Positions 30,476 through 41,581 of a stretch of DNA of 64,000 nucleotides are shown in pieces. A model generated the notes under the pieces. That model worked only from the letters and a program-made list of their open reading frames with translations. It made no database searches and was not told where the DNA came from. This stretch comes from Ottowia beijingensis (GTDB taxonomy: Bacteria; Pseudomonadota; Gammaproteobacteria; Burkholderiales; Burkholderiaceae_C): assembly GCF_013423955.1 (NCBI RefSeq), contig NZ_JACCKX010000001.1:3286001-3350000 (forward strand), in the 5' to 3' direction. The position numbers were made by a program, and so were the translations under genes. Within the stretch, counting starts at the first letter, position 1, and every line of letters begins with the position of its first letter.

Positions 30476-31024
30476 ATGAGCAAGACGTTTGCCCCCGGCC
30501 GGCTCGACGTGGCGGCCTTCGCCCAGGCCAAGGCCAGCCTGTCGGCCCATGATTCGATACAAAAATATGAGCGCCTTGCGCAGGAACTGCGGGCGCCAGA
30601 GGCGGATTTGACCATTGACTGGCAGGCCGACGGCGAGCAGCGCAGCGCCGTCGATGGCAGCCGCCGCCCGGCCCTGCACCTGCGCGCGCAGGCCACGCTG
30701 CCGCTGACCTGCCAGCGCTGCATGGGCGAGGTGCGCGTGCCGCTGGCGGTGGACCGCCATTTCGTCTTCGTGCCCGACGAGGACACCGCCGCGGCGCTGG
30801 ACGAGGCCTCGGACGACGACGTGCTGGCGCTGGCGCCCGACTTCGATTTGCGCGCGCTGATCGAGGACGAACTGCTGATGGCGCTGCCGCTGGTGCCGCG
30901 CCACGATGAGTGCCCCGACGCGGTGCAACTGTCGGTACAGAGCGCCGATTTCGACGCGGCGCAGGAGGAAAAGACCAATCCGTTCGCCGCGCTGGCCGCC
31001 CTCAAGCACGACAAGCCCAACTGA
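30476..31024 (+). CDS. yceD: YceD family protein (DUF177, 23S rRNA accumulation)
   Basis: The 182-residue acidic protein has the family pattern: LTCQRCMGEVRVPL in the middle, then VLALAPDFDLRALIEDELLM and ALPLVPRHDECP, ending NPFAALAALK. YceD is needed for normal 23S rRNA accumulation in E. coli and is nearly always encoded next to rpmF, as here. The ATG at 30476 was chosen for the conserved N terminus. Confidence 0.93.
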   Translation: MSKTFAPGRLDVAAFAQAKASLSAHDSIQKYERLAQELRAPEADLTIDWQADGEQRSAVDGSRRPALHLRAQATLPLTCQRCMGEVRVPLAVDRHFVFVPDEDTAAALDEASDDDVLALAPDFDLRALIEDELLMALPLVPRHDECPDAVQLSVQSADFDAAQEEKTNPFAALAALKHDKPN

Positions 31025-31049
31025 AACGGCGCTAACTGCCTGCCAACAC

Positions 31050-31079
31050 TGGCGAATCAGCTCGATTTCGGGCTATAAT
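31050..31079 (+). promoter_or_regulatory. Candidate promoter of rpmF-plsX-fab cluster
   Basis: A perfect -10 box TATAAT at 31074-31079 lies 120 bp upstream of rpmF. The best -35 in range is TGGCGA (31050-31055, 18-bp spacing), which is weak. Confidence 0.5.
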
Positions 31080-31198
31080 CGCGGGCTTCGCGCGCAAGAG
31101 CGGCTGGGTTGGCCCGGCCGGTTGCGCCAAAACGGTTTCCAACTTGCCCCAGGCGGCAGTCTGCCCCGGGGCCTCAACCAGACATCAAAGGAGCCATC

Positions 31199-31381
31199 AT
31201 GGCTGTTCAGCAAAACAAGAAGTCGCCCTCCAAGCGCGGCATGCACCGTTCGCACAACGCCCTGTCCGCCCCCGGCATCGCCGTGGAGCCGACCACGGGT
31301 GAAACCCACCTGCGCCACCACATCAGCCCCAACGGCTTCTACCGTGGCCGCCAGGTGATCAAGCCCAAGACGGAAGCCTGA
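31199..31381 (+). CDS. rpmF: 50S ribosomal protein L32
   Basis: The 60-residue basic protein [20 protein letters not shown]... ending in [15 protein letters not shown] matches L32 in full. It lacks the zinc-binding cysteines present in some L32 forms. AAAGGAGCC precedes the ATG. It heads the plsX-fab cluster, the usual position. Confidence 0.97.
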   Translation: MAVQQNKKSPSKRGMHRSHNALSAPGIAVEPTTGETHLRHHISPNGFYRGRQVIKPKTEA

Positions 31382-31560
31382 TTCTTCCGTGGCTTGACGC
31401 AAAGGGCCGGGGCCCTGCCATGAGGCAGCCCCACCCTATACTTGCCGGGCCCGGCGCTACCACCGCGTAGCCTCGGGCCTTTGCCGTTTCTGGCGGCTGG
31501 GTTTTCTCTGTTTTTCTTCGATCCGTGCCCATCGCGGCGCGGTGTTCGCACGGGGCTTGC

Positions 31561-32601
31561 ATGATCGTTCTGGCTGTCGATTGCATGGGCGGTGACCACG
31601 GCCTCAGCGTCACCTTGCCGGCTTGCCGCCAGTTTCTCGACAACCACCCCGACGCCCAGTTGCTGCTGGTCGGCCGACCCGACGACCTGCAGGGCTTTGC
31701 CCACGAGCGCGCCCGCGTGGTGCCCGCGACCGAGGTGGTGGCCATGGAAGATGCGGTGGAAGTGGCCTTGCGCAAGAAGAAAGATTCGTCCATGCGCGTG
31801 GCGATCCAGCAGGTGAAGGACGGCGCGGCCCAGGCGGCGGTGTCGGCCGGCAACACCGGCGCGCTGATGGCGATCGCGCGCTACCTGCTCAAGACGCTCG
31901 AAGGCATCGAGCGCCCGGCCATCGCCACCCAGATGCCCAACGCCAAGGGCAGCGCCACCACGGTGCTCGACCTGGGGGCCAACGTCGACTGCACGGCCGA
32001 GCACCTGCTGCAGTTCGCCGTCATGGGCTCGGCGCTGGTGTCGGTGCTGAAGAACGACGACCAGCCGACCGTGGGGCTGCTCAACATCGGCGAGGAAGCC
32101 ATCAAGGGCAGCGACGAGATCAAGCGCGCGGGCGAGCTGCTGCGTGCCGCCAAGGCCTCGGGCGACCTGAACTTCATCGGCAACGTCGAGGGCAACGACA
32201 TCTTCAAGGGCACGGCCGACATCGTGGTGTGCGACGGCTTCGTCGGCAACGTGGCGCTGAAGACCAGCGAGGGCCTGGCGATGATGATCGTGCAGTTCCT
32301 GCGCGAGGAGTTCTCGCGCAACCTGCTGACCAAGCTGGCCGCCGCCGTGTCGTACCCGGTGCTGAGCGCGCTGAAGAAGCGCATGGACCACCGCCGCTAC
32401 AACGGCGCCGCGCTGCTGGGCCTGCGCGGATTGGTGTTCAAGAGCCACGGCTCGGCCGACGCCGTGGCCTTCGAGCAGGCGCTGTGCCGGGCGTATGATG
32501 CGGCCAGCCACCAGCTGCTGGCGCGCGTGCAGAGCCGCATTGCCCACGCCGCGCCCCTGCTGGCGGCGCCTGCCCGGCCGGCCGTGCCGTCCGTTGCCTG
32601 A
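31561..32601 (+). CDS. plsX: Phosphate acyltransferase PlsX
   Basis: PlsX makes acyl-phosphate from acyl-ACP for phospholipid synthesis. The 346-residue protein begins [14 protein letters not shown] and shows [31 protein letters not shown] and [17 protein letters not shown]. The ATG at 31561 fits the family N terminus. The frame is intact. Confidence 0.96.
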   Translation: MIVLAVDCMGGDHGLSVTLPACRQFLDNHPDAQLLLVGRPDDLQGFAHERARVVPATEVVAMEDAVEVALRKKKDSSMRVAIQQVKDGAAQAAVSAGNTGALMAIARYLLKTLEGIERPAIATQMPNAKGSATTVLDLGANVDCTAEHLLQFAVMGSALVSVLKNDDQPTVGLLNIGEEAIKGSDEIKRAGELLRAAKASGDLNFIGNVEGNDIFKGTADIVVCDGFVGNVALKTSEGLAMMIVQFLREEFSRNLLTKLAAAVSYPVLSALKKRMDHRRYNGAALLGLRGLVFKSHGSADAVAFEQALCRAYDAASHQLLARVQSRIAHAAPLLAAPARPAVPSVA

Positions 32602-32631
32602 GGTTGGCGCACTGCATTACAAGAAGATTCC

Positions 32632-33612
32632 ATGACAAGACGCTATTCCCGCATCACCGGCACCGGCAGCTACCTGCCGCCGCGCCGGGTGACCAACGAC
32701 GACTTGGTGGCCGAACTGGCCGCGCGGGGCATCGAGACTTCTGACGAATGGATCGTCGAGCGCACCGGCATTCAGGCGCGCCACTTTGCCGCGCCCGATG
32801 TGCCGGCCAGCGAGCTGGCGGTGCCGGCGGCGCAGGCCGCGCTGCAGGCGGCCGGCCTGCAGGCCAGCGACATCGACCTGATCATCGTTGCCACCTCCAC
32901 GCCGGACATGGTGTTTCCGTCCACCGCGGCCATCGTGCAGCACAAGTTGGGCATTGCCGGTTGCCCGGTGTTCGACGTGCAGGCGGTGTGCAGCGGCTTC
33001 GTCTACGCGCTGACGGTGGCCGACGCGCTGATCGCCAACGGCACGGCGCACAAGGCGCTGGTGATCGGCGCCGAGGTGTTCAGCCGCATCCTCGATTTCA
33101 ACGACCGCACCACCTGCGTGCTGTTCGGCGACGGCGCCGGCGCCGTGGTGCTGGAGGCCAGCGACACGCCCGGCATCCTGGCTACCGACCTGCACGCCGA
33201 CGGCAAGCACGTCGGCATCCTGTGCGTGCCGGGCCATGTGTCGGGCGGGCAGGTGCTGGGCGATCCGCTGCTCAAGATGGACGGCCAGGCGGTGTTCAAG
33301 CTGGCGGTCAACGTGCTCGACAAAGCGGCGCGCGCCGTGCTCCAGAAGGCCGGCAAGACCGAAGCCGACATCGACTGGCTGATCCCGCACCAGGCCAACA
33401 TCCGCATCATGCAGGGCACGGCCAAGAAGCTGCACCTGCCGCTTGAGAAGGTGGTGGTGACGGTGCACGACCACGGCAACACCTCGGCCGCGTCGATTCC
33501 GCTGGCGCTGGACCATGGCGTGCGCACGGGCCAGGTCAAGCCGGGGCAGACGCTGCTGCTGGAAGGCGTGGGCGGCGGCTTCACCTGGGGTGCGGTGCTT
33601 CTTGATTTATAG
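32632..33612 (+). CDS. fabH: Beta-ketoacyl-ACP synthase III
   Basis: FabH starts fatty-acid synthesis by condensing acetyl-CoA with malonyl-ACP. The 326-residue protein has the catalytic Cys120 in [13 protein letters not shown], the His in IPHQANIRI and the Asn in [10 protein letters not shown]. The frame is intact. Its last codons CTTGATTTATAG lie within a family A repeat, so the stop codon TAG is part of the repeat motif ATAGCTGC. Confidence 0.97.
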   Translation: MTRRYSRITGTGSYLPPRRVTNDDLVAELAARGIETSDEWIVERTGIQARHFAAPDVPASELAVPAAQAALQAAGLQASDIDLIIVATSTPDMVFPSTAAIVQHKLGIAGCPVFDVQAVCSGFVYALTVADALIANGTAHKALVIGAEVFSRILDFNDRTTCVLFGDGAGAVVLEASDTPGILATDLHADGKHVGILCVPGHVSGGQVLGDPLLKMDGQAVFKLAVNVLDKAARAVLQKAGKTEADIDWLIPHQANIRIMQGTAKKLHLPLEKVVVTVHDHGNTSAASIPLALDHGVRTGQVKPGQTLLLEGVGGGFTWGAVLLDL

Positions 33613-33660
33613 CTGCCAGCGCTTGCTGCATAAGCGCTGAAGCCACTTTTTGTTCATATT
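33605..33660 (+). repeat. Family A repeat (short form) at the fabH stop codon
   Basis: GATTTATAGCTGCCAGCGCT then TGCTGCATAAGCGCTGAAGC and CACTTTTTGTTCAT. The TAG of ATAGCTGC is the fabH stop. AGCGCTT/AAGCGCT form the stem. Confidence 0.85.
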
Positions 33661-33674
33661 TGAGTTCGAGAGCC

Positions 33675-34624
33675 ATGAAACCCATCGCCTTCGTATTTCC
33701 CGGCCAGGGCTCGCAGTCCGTGGGCATGCTGGACGCCTGGGGCGACCACCCGGCGGTGCGCGAGACGATCGCCGAAGCCTCCGACGCGCTCAATGAGGAT
33801 ATCGGCGCGCTGATCGCCGGCGGCCCCAAGGAAGACCTGGCGCTGACCACCAACACCCAGCCGGTGATGCTGGTGGCCGGCGTGGCCTGTTGGCGCGCCT
33901 GGCGGGCCGAAGGCGGGGCGCTGCCGGCCGCGGTGGCGGGGCATTCGCTGGGCGAATATTCCGCGCTGGTCGCGGCCGAGGCGCTGCCGTTGGCCGAGGC
34001 CGTGCCGCTGGTGCGCCTGCGCGCCCAGGCCATGCAGGAGGCGGTGCCCGTGGGCACCGGCGCCATGGCCGCGATTCTGGGTCTGGATGCTTCAAAAGTA
34101 ATAGCTGGTTGCGCAGAAGTGACGGGCGCCATGGGCCAAAATGGCACTGAAGTCGTGGAGGCCGTCAACTTCAACGACCCGGTGCAGACCGTGATCGCCG
34201 GCACCAAGGCCGCGGTCGACAAGGCCTGCGAAGTGCTCAAGGGCATGGGTGCCAAGCGCGCGCTGCCGCTGCCGGTGTCGGCGCCGTTCCACAGCAGCCT
34301 GATGAAGCCCGCGGCCGAGCGCCTGAAGGGCGCGCTGGAAGCGGTGGACTTCGCTGATCCCAAAATTCCGGTGGTCAACAACATCGACGTCGCCATCGAG
34401 GACGACCACGACCGCATCCGCGACGCGCTGTACCGCCAGGCTTTCGGGCCGGTGCGCTGGGTCGAGTGCATCCACAAGATCAAGGCCATGGGCCTGCACA
34501 CCGTGGTCGAATGCGGCCCCGGCAAGGTGCTGGCCGGCATGACCAAGCGCATCGACGCCGACCTGACGGGGCTGGCAATGTACGACCCGACCTCCTGGCC
34601 GAGGTCAAGGCGCAGGTGGCCTGA
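33675..34624 (+). CDS. fabD: Malonyl-CoA:ACP transacylase, frameshifted near the C terminus
   Basis: FabD loads malonate onto ACP. The protein starts MKPIAFVFPGQGSQSVGML and has the nucleophile Ser91 in VAGHSLGEYSAL and the His in SAPFHSSLM. The end shifts frame at 34590-34592: one more C in ACCTC gives LLAEVKAQVA and the stop at 34622, about 316 residues. A family A repeat (34091-34150) is translated in frame as SKVIAGCAEVTGAMGQNGTE in the ferredoxin-like subdomain, an unusual insertion-derived stretch. Confidence 0.94.
34091..34150 (+). repeat. Family A repeat inside fabD
   Basis: TTCAAAAGTAATAGCTGGTT then GCGCAGAAGTGACGGGCGCC and ATGGGCCAAAATGGCACTGA align with the intergenic copies (compare 11256: ATTGATAGCTGGTTGCGCCC). 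The copy is diverged, as expected under protein selection. Confidence 0.65.
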
Positions 34625-34647
34625 ACAACGAGCTGGAGGGAAATCGA

Positions 34648-35395
34648 ATGTCTGAAACCGTCATGGCGGGCCAGGTGGCCCTGGTCACCGGCGCCTCGCG
34701 CGGCATCGGTGCCGCGATCGCGCAGGCGCTGGCCGCGCGCGGCATGAAGGTGATCGGCACGGCGACCACGGAAGAGGGTGCCGGCAGGATCAGCGCTGCC
34801 CTGGCTGCGCACCCGGACTGCCGCGGCGCCGCGCTCGACGTCAACGACGCCGCGGCGGCCGAAGGCCTGATCGACGCCATCGTCAAGGAACATGGCGCGC
34901 TGCACGTGCTGGTCAACAACGCCGGCATCACGCGCGACCAGCTCGCCATGCGCATGAAGGACGAGGACTGGGACGCCGTGCTCGACACCAACCTGAAGGC
35001 GGTGTTCCGCATGAGCCGCGCCGTGATGCGGCCGATGATGAAGCAGCGCTATGGCCGCATCGTCAGCATCACCAGCGTGGTCGGCGCCTCGGGCAACCCC
35101 GGCCAGGCCAACTACGCCGCCGCCAAGGCCGGTGTGGCGGGCATGACGCGCGCTGGCGCGCGAGCTGGGCAGCCGCGGCGTCACCGTCAACTGCGTGGCC
35201 CCGGGCTTCATCGCCACCGACATGACGGCGGCGCTGGGCGAGGAGCAGCAGAAGGCGCTGGCCGGCCAGATTCCGCTGGGCCGCCTGGGCGCACCGGCCG
35301 ACATCGCCGCTGCCGTGGCCTACCTCGCCAGCCCCGAGGCGGGCTACGTGACGGGGCAGGAACTGCACGTCAACGGCGGCATGTTCATGGCCTGA
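34648..35395 (+). CDS. fabG: 3-oxoacyl-ACP reductase, frameshifted
   Basis: FabG is the NADPH-dependent reductase of the elongation cycle, a short-chain dehydrogenase. Landmarks are VTGASRGIGAAIA, LVNNAGITRDQL, the catalytic Ser-Tyr-Lys region (SITSVVGASGN, NYAAAKAG) and VNCVAPGFIATDMT. At 35147-35155 the frame jumps. Restoring two bases (GC) to the GCGCGC tract gives GMTRALARELGSRGV and about 249 residues. This is one of few two-base defects here. Confidence 0.93.
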
Positions 35396-35444
35396 CGGCC
35401 CTACACCATTTCGAGCGCGCCTGCACGCCGAATATCGGCTGTAA

Positions 35445-35723
<279 letters not shown>

Positions 35724-35730
35724 TCCACCG

Positions 35731-36974
35731 ATGTCCCGACGCCGCGTCGTAGTTACCGGCCTGGGTTGCGTCAGCCCCGTGGGCAACACGGTGGCGGAAA
35801 GCTGGGCCAGCCTGCTGGCCGGCCGCTCGGGCATCGACCTCATTACGCGCTTCGACGCCAGCCAGTTCGCCAGCCGCATCGCCGGCGAGGTGAAGGGGCT
35901 GGACATCTCGCCGCACATCTCGGCGAAGGAGGCGCGCACCATGGACACCTTCATCCATTACGGCATCGTGGCCGCCGCCGAGGCGGTGCGCGACGCCGGC
36001 CTGCCCACGGGCGAGGCGCTGGGTGAAGAGGAAGCCACGCGCATTGGCTGCGTGATCGGTTCCGGCATCGGCGGCCTGCCGATGATCGAGGAGACGCACG
36101 GCGAATTCACCGCGCGTGGCGCGCGGCGCATTTCGCCATTCTTCGTGCCGGCCTCCATCGTCAACATGGTGGCGGGGCATGTGTCGATGAAATTCGGCTT
36201 CAAGGGGCCGAACCTTGCCATCGCCACGGCCTGCACCACGGGCCTGCATTGCATCGGCGACGGCGCGCGCCTGATCGAATACGGTGATGCCGACGTGGTG
36301 GTGGCCGGTGGCGCCGAATCCACGGTGTCGCCGCTGGGCATCGGCGGCTTTGCCGCCATGCGCGCGCTGTCGACCCGCAACGACGACCCCAAGACGGCCT
36401 CGCGCCCCTGGGACAAGGACCGCGACGGCTTCGTGCTGGGCGAGGGCGCCGGCATCGTCGTGCTCGAGGAGTACGAGCACGCCAAGGCCCGCGGCGCGAA
36501 GATCTATGCCGAGCTGGCCGGCTTCGGCATGAGCGCCGACGCTGGGCACATGACGGCACCCAACATGGACGGCCCGCGCCGCGCCATGGTGGCCGCGCTG
36601 CGCAACGCGGGCATCAACGCCGAGCAGATCGGCTACGTCAACGCGCACGGCACCTCCACGCCGCTGGGCGACGTGAACGAGTCCAATGCCATCAAGGCGG
36701 CGCTGGGCGATCACGCCAAGTCCACCGTGGTCAGCTCCACCAAGTCGATGACCGGTCACCTGCTGGGGGCGCCGGCGGCATCGAAAGCGTGTTCACCATC
36801 CTCGCGCTGCACGAGCAGAAGGTGCCGCCCACCATCAACATCTTCGAGCAGGACCCCGAGTGCGACCTCGACTACTGCGCCAACACCGCACGCGACGTGA
36901 AGATGGACGTGGCGCTGAAGAACAACTTCGGTTTTGGCGGCACCAACGGTTCGCTGGTTCTCAAGCGGGTCTGA
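35731..36974 (+). CDS. fabF: Beta-ketoacyl-ACP synthase II, frameshifted
   Basis: FabF is the elongating condensing enzyme. It begins [19 protein letters not shown], with the catalytic cysteine in [11 protein letters not shown], and histidines in [12 protein letters not shown] and KSMTGHLLG. The frame slips by -1 at 36769-36773; one more G gives [20 protein letters not shown] and the normal end [15 protein letters not shown]. Repaired length about 414 residues. It starts seven bases after acpP. Confidence 0.95.
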
Positions 36975-37041
36975 TGACGCTGCTGGCGGCAGCGGACGGC
37001 GGCGTCGTGCCGCCGCGCCCGACCCGAGAAAGCACTGAATC

Positions 37042-37517
37042 TTGAGGGGCGTGCCCGCGGTGGTCTATGCCGTGGGCCGCACGCGCGCGCTCGCGGTCTG
37101 GCTGACGGCACTCTCGGCGGGTGGACTGCTGATGCTGGTTTCAGTATTTTTGGCCTCCAGCCGGCGCCCACACAGCGCAAGCAGCTATCTTTTTATTGGT
37201 TTTTCGACTGCCGCCATGCTGGGTTGCTGGCATTTCTGGCGTGGTCAGGTGCCGCGCCGGCTGCGCTGGGATGGCGAGCGCTGGTGGGTCATCGACTCGC
37301 ATGGCGAGCAGGAGGGCGCTCAGGTCCAGGTCCGGCTGGACGCCCAGCGCTGGATGCTGCTGTGGTTCCGTCCCGTCGGCAGTTCACGGGGAGGTGGTTG
37401 TGGGCCCAGGCCTCGGTCGACCCGCAGCGCTGGCACCTGTTGCGCTGTGCGCTATATTCACCCATGACTTCGGCGACGGAGGGCGCAGTGCCCCGAGCCG
37501 ATGCCGAACGCGCCTGA
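37042..37517 (+). CDS. Small membrane protein, YgfX/CptA-like, frameshifted
   Basis: The protein has two membrane helices (TALSAGGLLMLVSVFLA and YLFIGFSTAAMLGCWHFW), then a cytoplasmic part LRWDGERWWVIDSHGE and LDAQRWMLLWFRPVG. A break at GGGG 37387-37390 splits the end; one more G gives RGRWLWAQASVDPQRWHLLR and the stop at 37517, about 158 residues. The two-helix plus DG-W-L layout resembles the YgfX/CptA family, but I rate this only probable. The start may be TTG 37042 or GTG 37051. Confidence 0.6.
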
Positions 37518-37554
37518 TGTCGGGCGCGTCGTTGTTTTTGAAGCCCGATTCCGC

Positions 37555-38186
37555 GTGACCGAACCCGCCGCCGCTCCTCCAGCCCCTCCGACAGCGATGC
37601 ACTGCTGGTGGAGCGTGCCGCTGCGGGCGACCACCGGGCGTATGAACTGCTGGTCATCAAGTACCAGCGCCGCATCGAGCGGCTGATCGGCCGCATGGTG
37701 CGCGACGTCGACCTGGTGCCCGACATCGCCCAGGAAACCTTCATCCGCGCCTGGCGGGCGCTGCACCAGTTTCGCGGCGACGCCCAGTTCTACACCTGGC
37801 TCTACCGCATCGCCGTCAACACGGCCAAGAAGTCGCTGATGGAACTCAAGCGCAATCCGGTGGTGACCGAGACGGCCCTGCATTCGGCCGACGACGACGA
37901 TGAAACTTCCCGCCGGGAAAACGAACTAACCTCGGAATCTACGCCTGAATCTGAACTGGCCGCACGCGAAATCGCAGCGGCGGTCAACGCGGCGATGGAG
38001 GCCCTGCCCGAGGATCTGCGCACCGCCGTGACGCTGCGCGAGATCGAAGGGCTGAGTTATGAAGAGATTGCGGAAGCGATGAATTGCCCGATCGGCACGG
38101 TGCGGTCCCGGATCTTCCGGGCGCGCGAGGCGATTTCAGCCAGGGTCAAGCCCTTGCTGAGCCACCAGACAGGCAAGCGTTGGTAA
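37555..38186 (+). CDS. rpoE: RNA polymerase sigma factor RpoE (AlgU-like), frameshifted near the start
   Basis: This is the ECF sigma factor of the envelope-stress response. Region 2 shows YELLVIKYQRRIERLIGRMV and DVDLVPDIAQETFIRAWRAL; region 4 shows LPEDLRTAVTLREIEGLSYE and IGTVRSRIFRARE. The N terminus lies in another frame: one more C in CCCC 37583-37586 joins VTEPAAAPPA to PSDSDALLVERAAAGDHRA, with GTG 37555 as start. Repaired length about 210. rseA, rseB and degP follow. Confidence 0.92.
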
Positions 38187-38222
38187 ACGGTGGGTGGGAC
38201 GAATCGGTAACGGTGCTCAATC

Positions 38223-38868
38223 ATGAAGACTCAACTCGACAGTCAACTGGATCGCGAAACGGTGTCGGCCCTGATGGACGGACAGCTGCGGGGGCCGACG
38301 CATCGGCGGCGCTGCAGATGATGGCGTCCGACGAGGCGCGCGAATGTTGGCAGGTCTACCATCTGGTGGGCGATGTGCTGCGCTCCACCGATCTGGCCGC
38401 CTGTGGCCGTGACAGCGCCTTTGTGGCCCGCCTGAGCGCGCGCCTGCAGCAGGAGGCGGCGCCTGTGGCGAGGGTGCCGGCGCCCAGCCCCATCCAGGTG
38501 CGCGATGTGGCACAACCAGCTGCCAATGACGGCGTGTTCCGCTGGAAGATGGTGGCTGGCCTGGCGTCTTTGCGGCCGTGGCCGCCATCGGCTGGGGTGT
38601 GATGGGTGGCATCGGTCCGCAAGCCGGTGTTGGCGTCCAGCTGTCGCAAGGTGGTGCGCCCGCGCCGACGCAGATCGCCACGCTGGCGGCCCCGGTGCCG
38701 GTGACCGTGGCATCGAATCCGGCAGAGGCGGATGCCGGCGCCGTGATGCTGCGCGATGCGCGGCTGGACGAGTTGCTGGCCGCGCACCGACAGACCTCCG
38801 GCGCGACGGCGCTGGGCAATGCGGCGGGTTTCCTGCGCAACGCCACGTTCGAGGGTTCAGGGCGTTGA
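38223..38868 (+). CDS. rseA: Anti-sigma-E factor RseA (MucA-like), two frameshifts
   Basis: RseA holds RpoE at the inner membrane until it is cleaved under envelope stress. The N-terminal anti-sigma domain reads METKTQLD-like MKTQLDSQLDRETVSALMDG, then ECWQVYHLVGDVLRS. A membrane helix (WKMVAGLAVFAAVAAIGWGV) follows, then a periplasmic tail ending in DELLAAHRQTSG. Breaks lie at G5 38290-38294 (one more G: QLRGADASAALQMM) and near 38564-38567 (one more G: GLAVFAAVAAIGWG). Repaired length about 215. Confidence 0.87.
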
Positions 38869-38882
38869 GCGCGACGGTTCGG

Positions 38883-39965
38883 ATGGGGGCGGGGTCATGC
38901 GGCCGCGGGTTGAGCGGCCAGCATCGATCGTGGGCTCGGCGCTTGCAGCAGGCTGCCTTGGCATGGTGTGCGGGTGGTCTGTTCACACTGGCCGGTGCGC
39001 AAGGTGTGGCGCAAGTCGGTGGCAGTGCACCTGATCGCCCTGTCGGGCCGCCGCAGCGCAGCGTGGCGGAATGGCTGGTGCGCCTGCAGCAGGCGGCGCA
39101 ACTGCCGTCCTACATGGGCACCTTCGTGGTTTCCTCGGCTTCCGGTGCCATGTCCAGTTCGCGCATCTGGCATGTGTGCGAGGGCGATGTGCAGATGGAG
39201 CGTGTGGAAGCCTTGACCGGCGTGCCGCGCTCGACTTTCCGTCGCAACGAATCGGTGGTCACCTTCCTGCCCGAAGCGCGCGTTGCCAAGCTCGATCAAC
39301 GCGAGGCGGGCGGGGTGTTCCCGAACCTGCTCAGCGTGGGGCACGATTTTCCGACCGCTGATTTCTATGCTGCCCGCGAGGTGGGTCACGGCCGTGTGGC
39401 CGGCTTCGACGCCGACATCGTGGTGCTCACGCCGCGCGATGCCTGGCGCTTCGGCTACCGCATCTGGAGCGAAATGCGCACCGGCATGGTGGTGAAGACG
39501 CAGACGCTGGACAGCCGCGGACGTGTGCTGGAACAGGCGGCCTTTTCCGAACTGCAGTTGAACGCGCCCGTGCAGGCCGACAAGCTGCGCCAGATGATGT
39601 CCGACACCGAGGGTTATCGGGTCGTCAAGTCGGAACGCGTGCAGACCACGGCGGAGGCCGAAGGCTGGCGCCTCAAGGCGCCTGTGCCGGGTTTCCAGTC
39701 ACGGAACTGTTATCGCCGTCCGCTGTCGAAGTCGACCTCGGTCGTGCAATGGATCTTCACGGATGGGCTGGCCACGGTGTCCCTGTTCATGGAGCCGTTC
39801 GATCCGCAGCGGCATGATCGCGAAGGGGCCTCTGCGATGGGCGCGACCCACGCGCTGGTACGGCGTTGGCCGGATGGCGCAGGGCCGTGGTGGGTCAGCG
39901 CGGTGGGCGAAGTGCCCGCCGCCACGCTGCAAGCGTTTGTCCAGGGTCTCGAGCGCCGGCCCTGA
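38883..39965 (+). CDS. rseB: Sigma-E regulatory protein RseB (MucB-like)
   Basis: RseB is periplasmic, binds RseA and senses mislocalised lipoproteins or LPS. The protein of about 360 residues has an N-terminal signal-like segment (RRLQQAALAWCAGGLFTLAGA), then the family pattern WLVRLQQAAQLPSYMGTFVV, RIWHVCEGDVQMERVEALTG and a C-terminal domain. The start is uncertain: ATG 38883 is chosen, TTG 38865 overlaps the rseA stop, and an ATG at 38897 in another frame gives a better signal peptide but would need another frameshift. Confidence 0.85.
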   Translation: MGAGSCGRGLSGQHRSWARRLQQAALAWCAGGLFTLAGAQGVAQVGGSAPDRPVGPPQRSVAEWLVRLQQAAQLPSYMGTFVVSSASGAMSSSRIWHVCEGDVQMERVEALTGVPRSTFRRNESVVTFLPEARVAKLDQREAGGVFPNLLSVGHDFPTADFYAAREVGHGRVAGFDADIVVLTPRDAWRFGYRIWSEMRTGMVVKTQTLDSRGRVLEQAAFSELQLNAPVQADKLRQMMSDTEGYRVVKSERVQTTAEAEGWRLKAPVPGFQSRNCYRRPLSKSTSVVQWIFTDGLATVSLFMEPFDPQRHDREGASAMGATHALVRRWPDGAGPWWVSAVGEVPAATLQAFVQGLERRP

Positions 39966-40054
39966 ACAGGTGCGCTGCCCCCTTCGTGTTGTTGGCCGGG
40001 CCCGGTAGCGGCTTGGCCTGGGATGAACAAGCCAGAAAAGAAAGCTGAAGACCG

Positions 40055-41537
40055 ATGCTGATGACGAAGAAATTGAGCGTGGCCGCCATGGCAGCCCCTT
40101 GCTGACGGCGGTAGCGCTGGCGATGCCGGCGATTTCGGTGGCGCAGGCGCCGGTGCCTGTGGCGCCTTCGGTGCGCGGTCTGCCCGACTTCACCGATCTG
40201 GTCGAACAGGTGGGTCCGGCCGTGGTCAACATCCGCACCGTCGAGCGCGTGCGTGCCGGCGCCGGGCGAGGCGGGCAGGTGGACGAGGAGATGCAGGAAT
40301 TCTTCCGGCGCTTCTTCGGCATTCCACTGCCCAACGTGCCACGCCAGGGCCCGCGCCAGGCGCCGCAGGAACAGCCGGAGCGCGAGGTGCCGCGCGGCGT
40401 CGGCTCGGGCTTCATCATCTCGCCGGACGGCTACGTCATGACCAACGCCCACGTGGTCGACGGGGCCGACGAAGTGCTGGTGACCTTGCCCGACAAGCGC
40501 GAATTCAAGGCCAAGCTCGTCGGCGCCGACAAGCGCACCGACGTGGCGGTGGTCAAGATCGAGGCCACGGGCCTGCCGTCGGTGCGCATCGGCGACGTGA
40601 ACCGCCTGCGCGTGGGTGAATGGGTGATGGCCATCGGCTCGCCGTTCGGGCTGGAGAACACCGTCACGGCCGGCATCGTCAGCGCCAAGCAGCGCGACAC
40701 GGGTGACTACCTGCCCTTCATACAGACCGACGTGGCCGTCAACCCCGGCAATTCGGGGGTCCGCTGATCAATATGCGCGGTGAGGTGGTGGGCATCAACA
40801 GCCAGATCTATTCGCGCTCGGGCGGCTTCATGGGCATTTCCTTTGCCATTCCGATCGATGAGGCCATGCGCGTCAGCGAACAGTTGCGCGCCAGCGGTCG
40901 CGTGACGCGCGGGCGCATCGGCGTGCAGATTGCCGAGGTGACGCGCGAGGTGGCCGAATCCATCGGTCTGGGCAAGCCGCAAGGTGCGCTGGTGCGCAGT
41001 GTGGAAGCGGGCTCTCCTGCCGAGAAGGCCGGCGTTGAGGCGGGTGACATCATCACCCGCTTCGAGGGTCGTGCCATCGAGAAGGCGTCCGACCTGCCGC
41101 GTCAGGTGGGCAACACGAAGCCGGGCACGCGCAGCGCCATCACGGTGTTCCGCCGTGGCCAGAACCGCGACCTGAACATCACCATCGCCGAGCTGGAGCC
41201 CGAGCAGACCGCCCGCCGGCCGGCTGCGCGCAGCAGCGAAGCGCCCAAGGCCGCCGGCACGGTGCAGGCCCTGGGCCTGACGGTGGTGGATCTGACCGAG
41301 GCGCAAAAACGCGAACTGAAGGTCAAGCGTGGCGTGCGCGTGGAAGCCGCGGCGGATGCTGGTGCGCGCGCCGGCCTGCGCGAGGGCGATGTGATCCTGT
41401 CCGTCGGCAACGTCGAGATCAACAACGTGCGCGAGTTCGAGTCCGCAGTGGGCAAGGCTGATCGCAATCGACCGGTGAACATGCTGATCCAGCGCGGCGA
41501 TCTGGTGCAGTTTGTCCTGGTACGCCCCAACCGTTGA
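40055..41537 (+). CDS. degP: Periplasmic serine protease DegP/MucD, two frameshifts
   Basis: This DegP-type protease/chaperone degrades misfolded envelope proteins. The triad is visible in TNAHVVDGADE (His), KRTDVAVVKIE (Asp) and VNPGNSGGPL (Ser, after repair), followed by two PDZ domains. Breaks lie at C4 40095-40098 (one more C makes the signal peptide AAMAAPLLTAVALAMPAISV) and G5 40755-40759 (one more G restores GGPLINMRGEVVGIN). Repaired length about 494. It closes the rpoE operon, as mucD does in Pseudomonas. Confidence 0.94.
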
Positions 41538-41545
41538 TGACCCCT

Positions 41546-41581
41546 TAAAACCCCGCTCCAAACTCGGACTTGGGGTTTTTA
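41546..41581 (+). terminator. Rho-independent terminator after degP
   Basis: TAAAACCCC and GGGGTTTTTA pair around a 17-base loop that itself contains CCAA/TTGG. It starts nine bases after the degP stop. Confidence 0.8.
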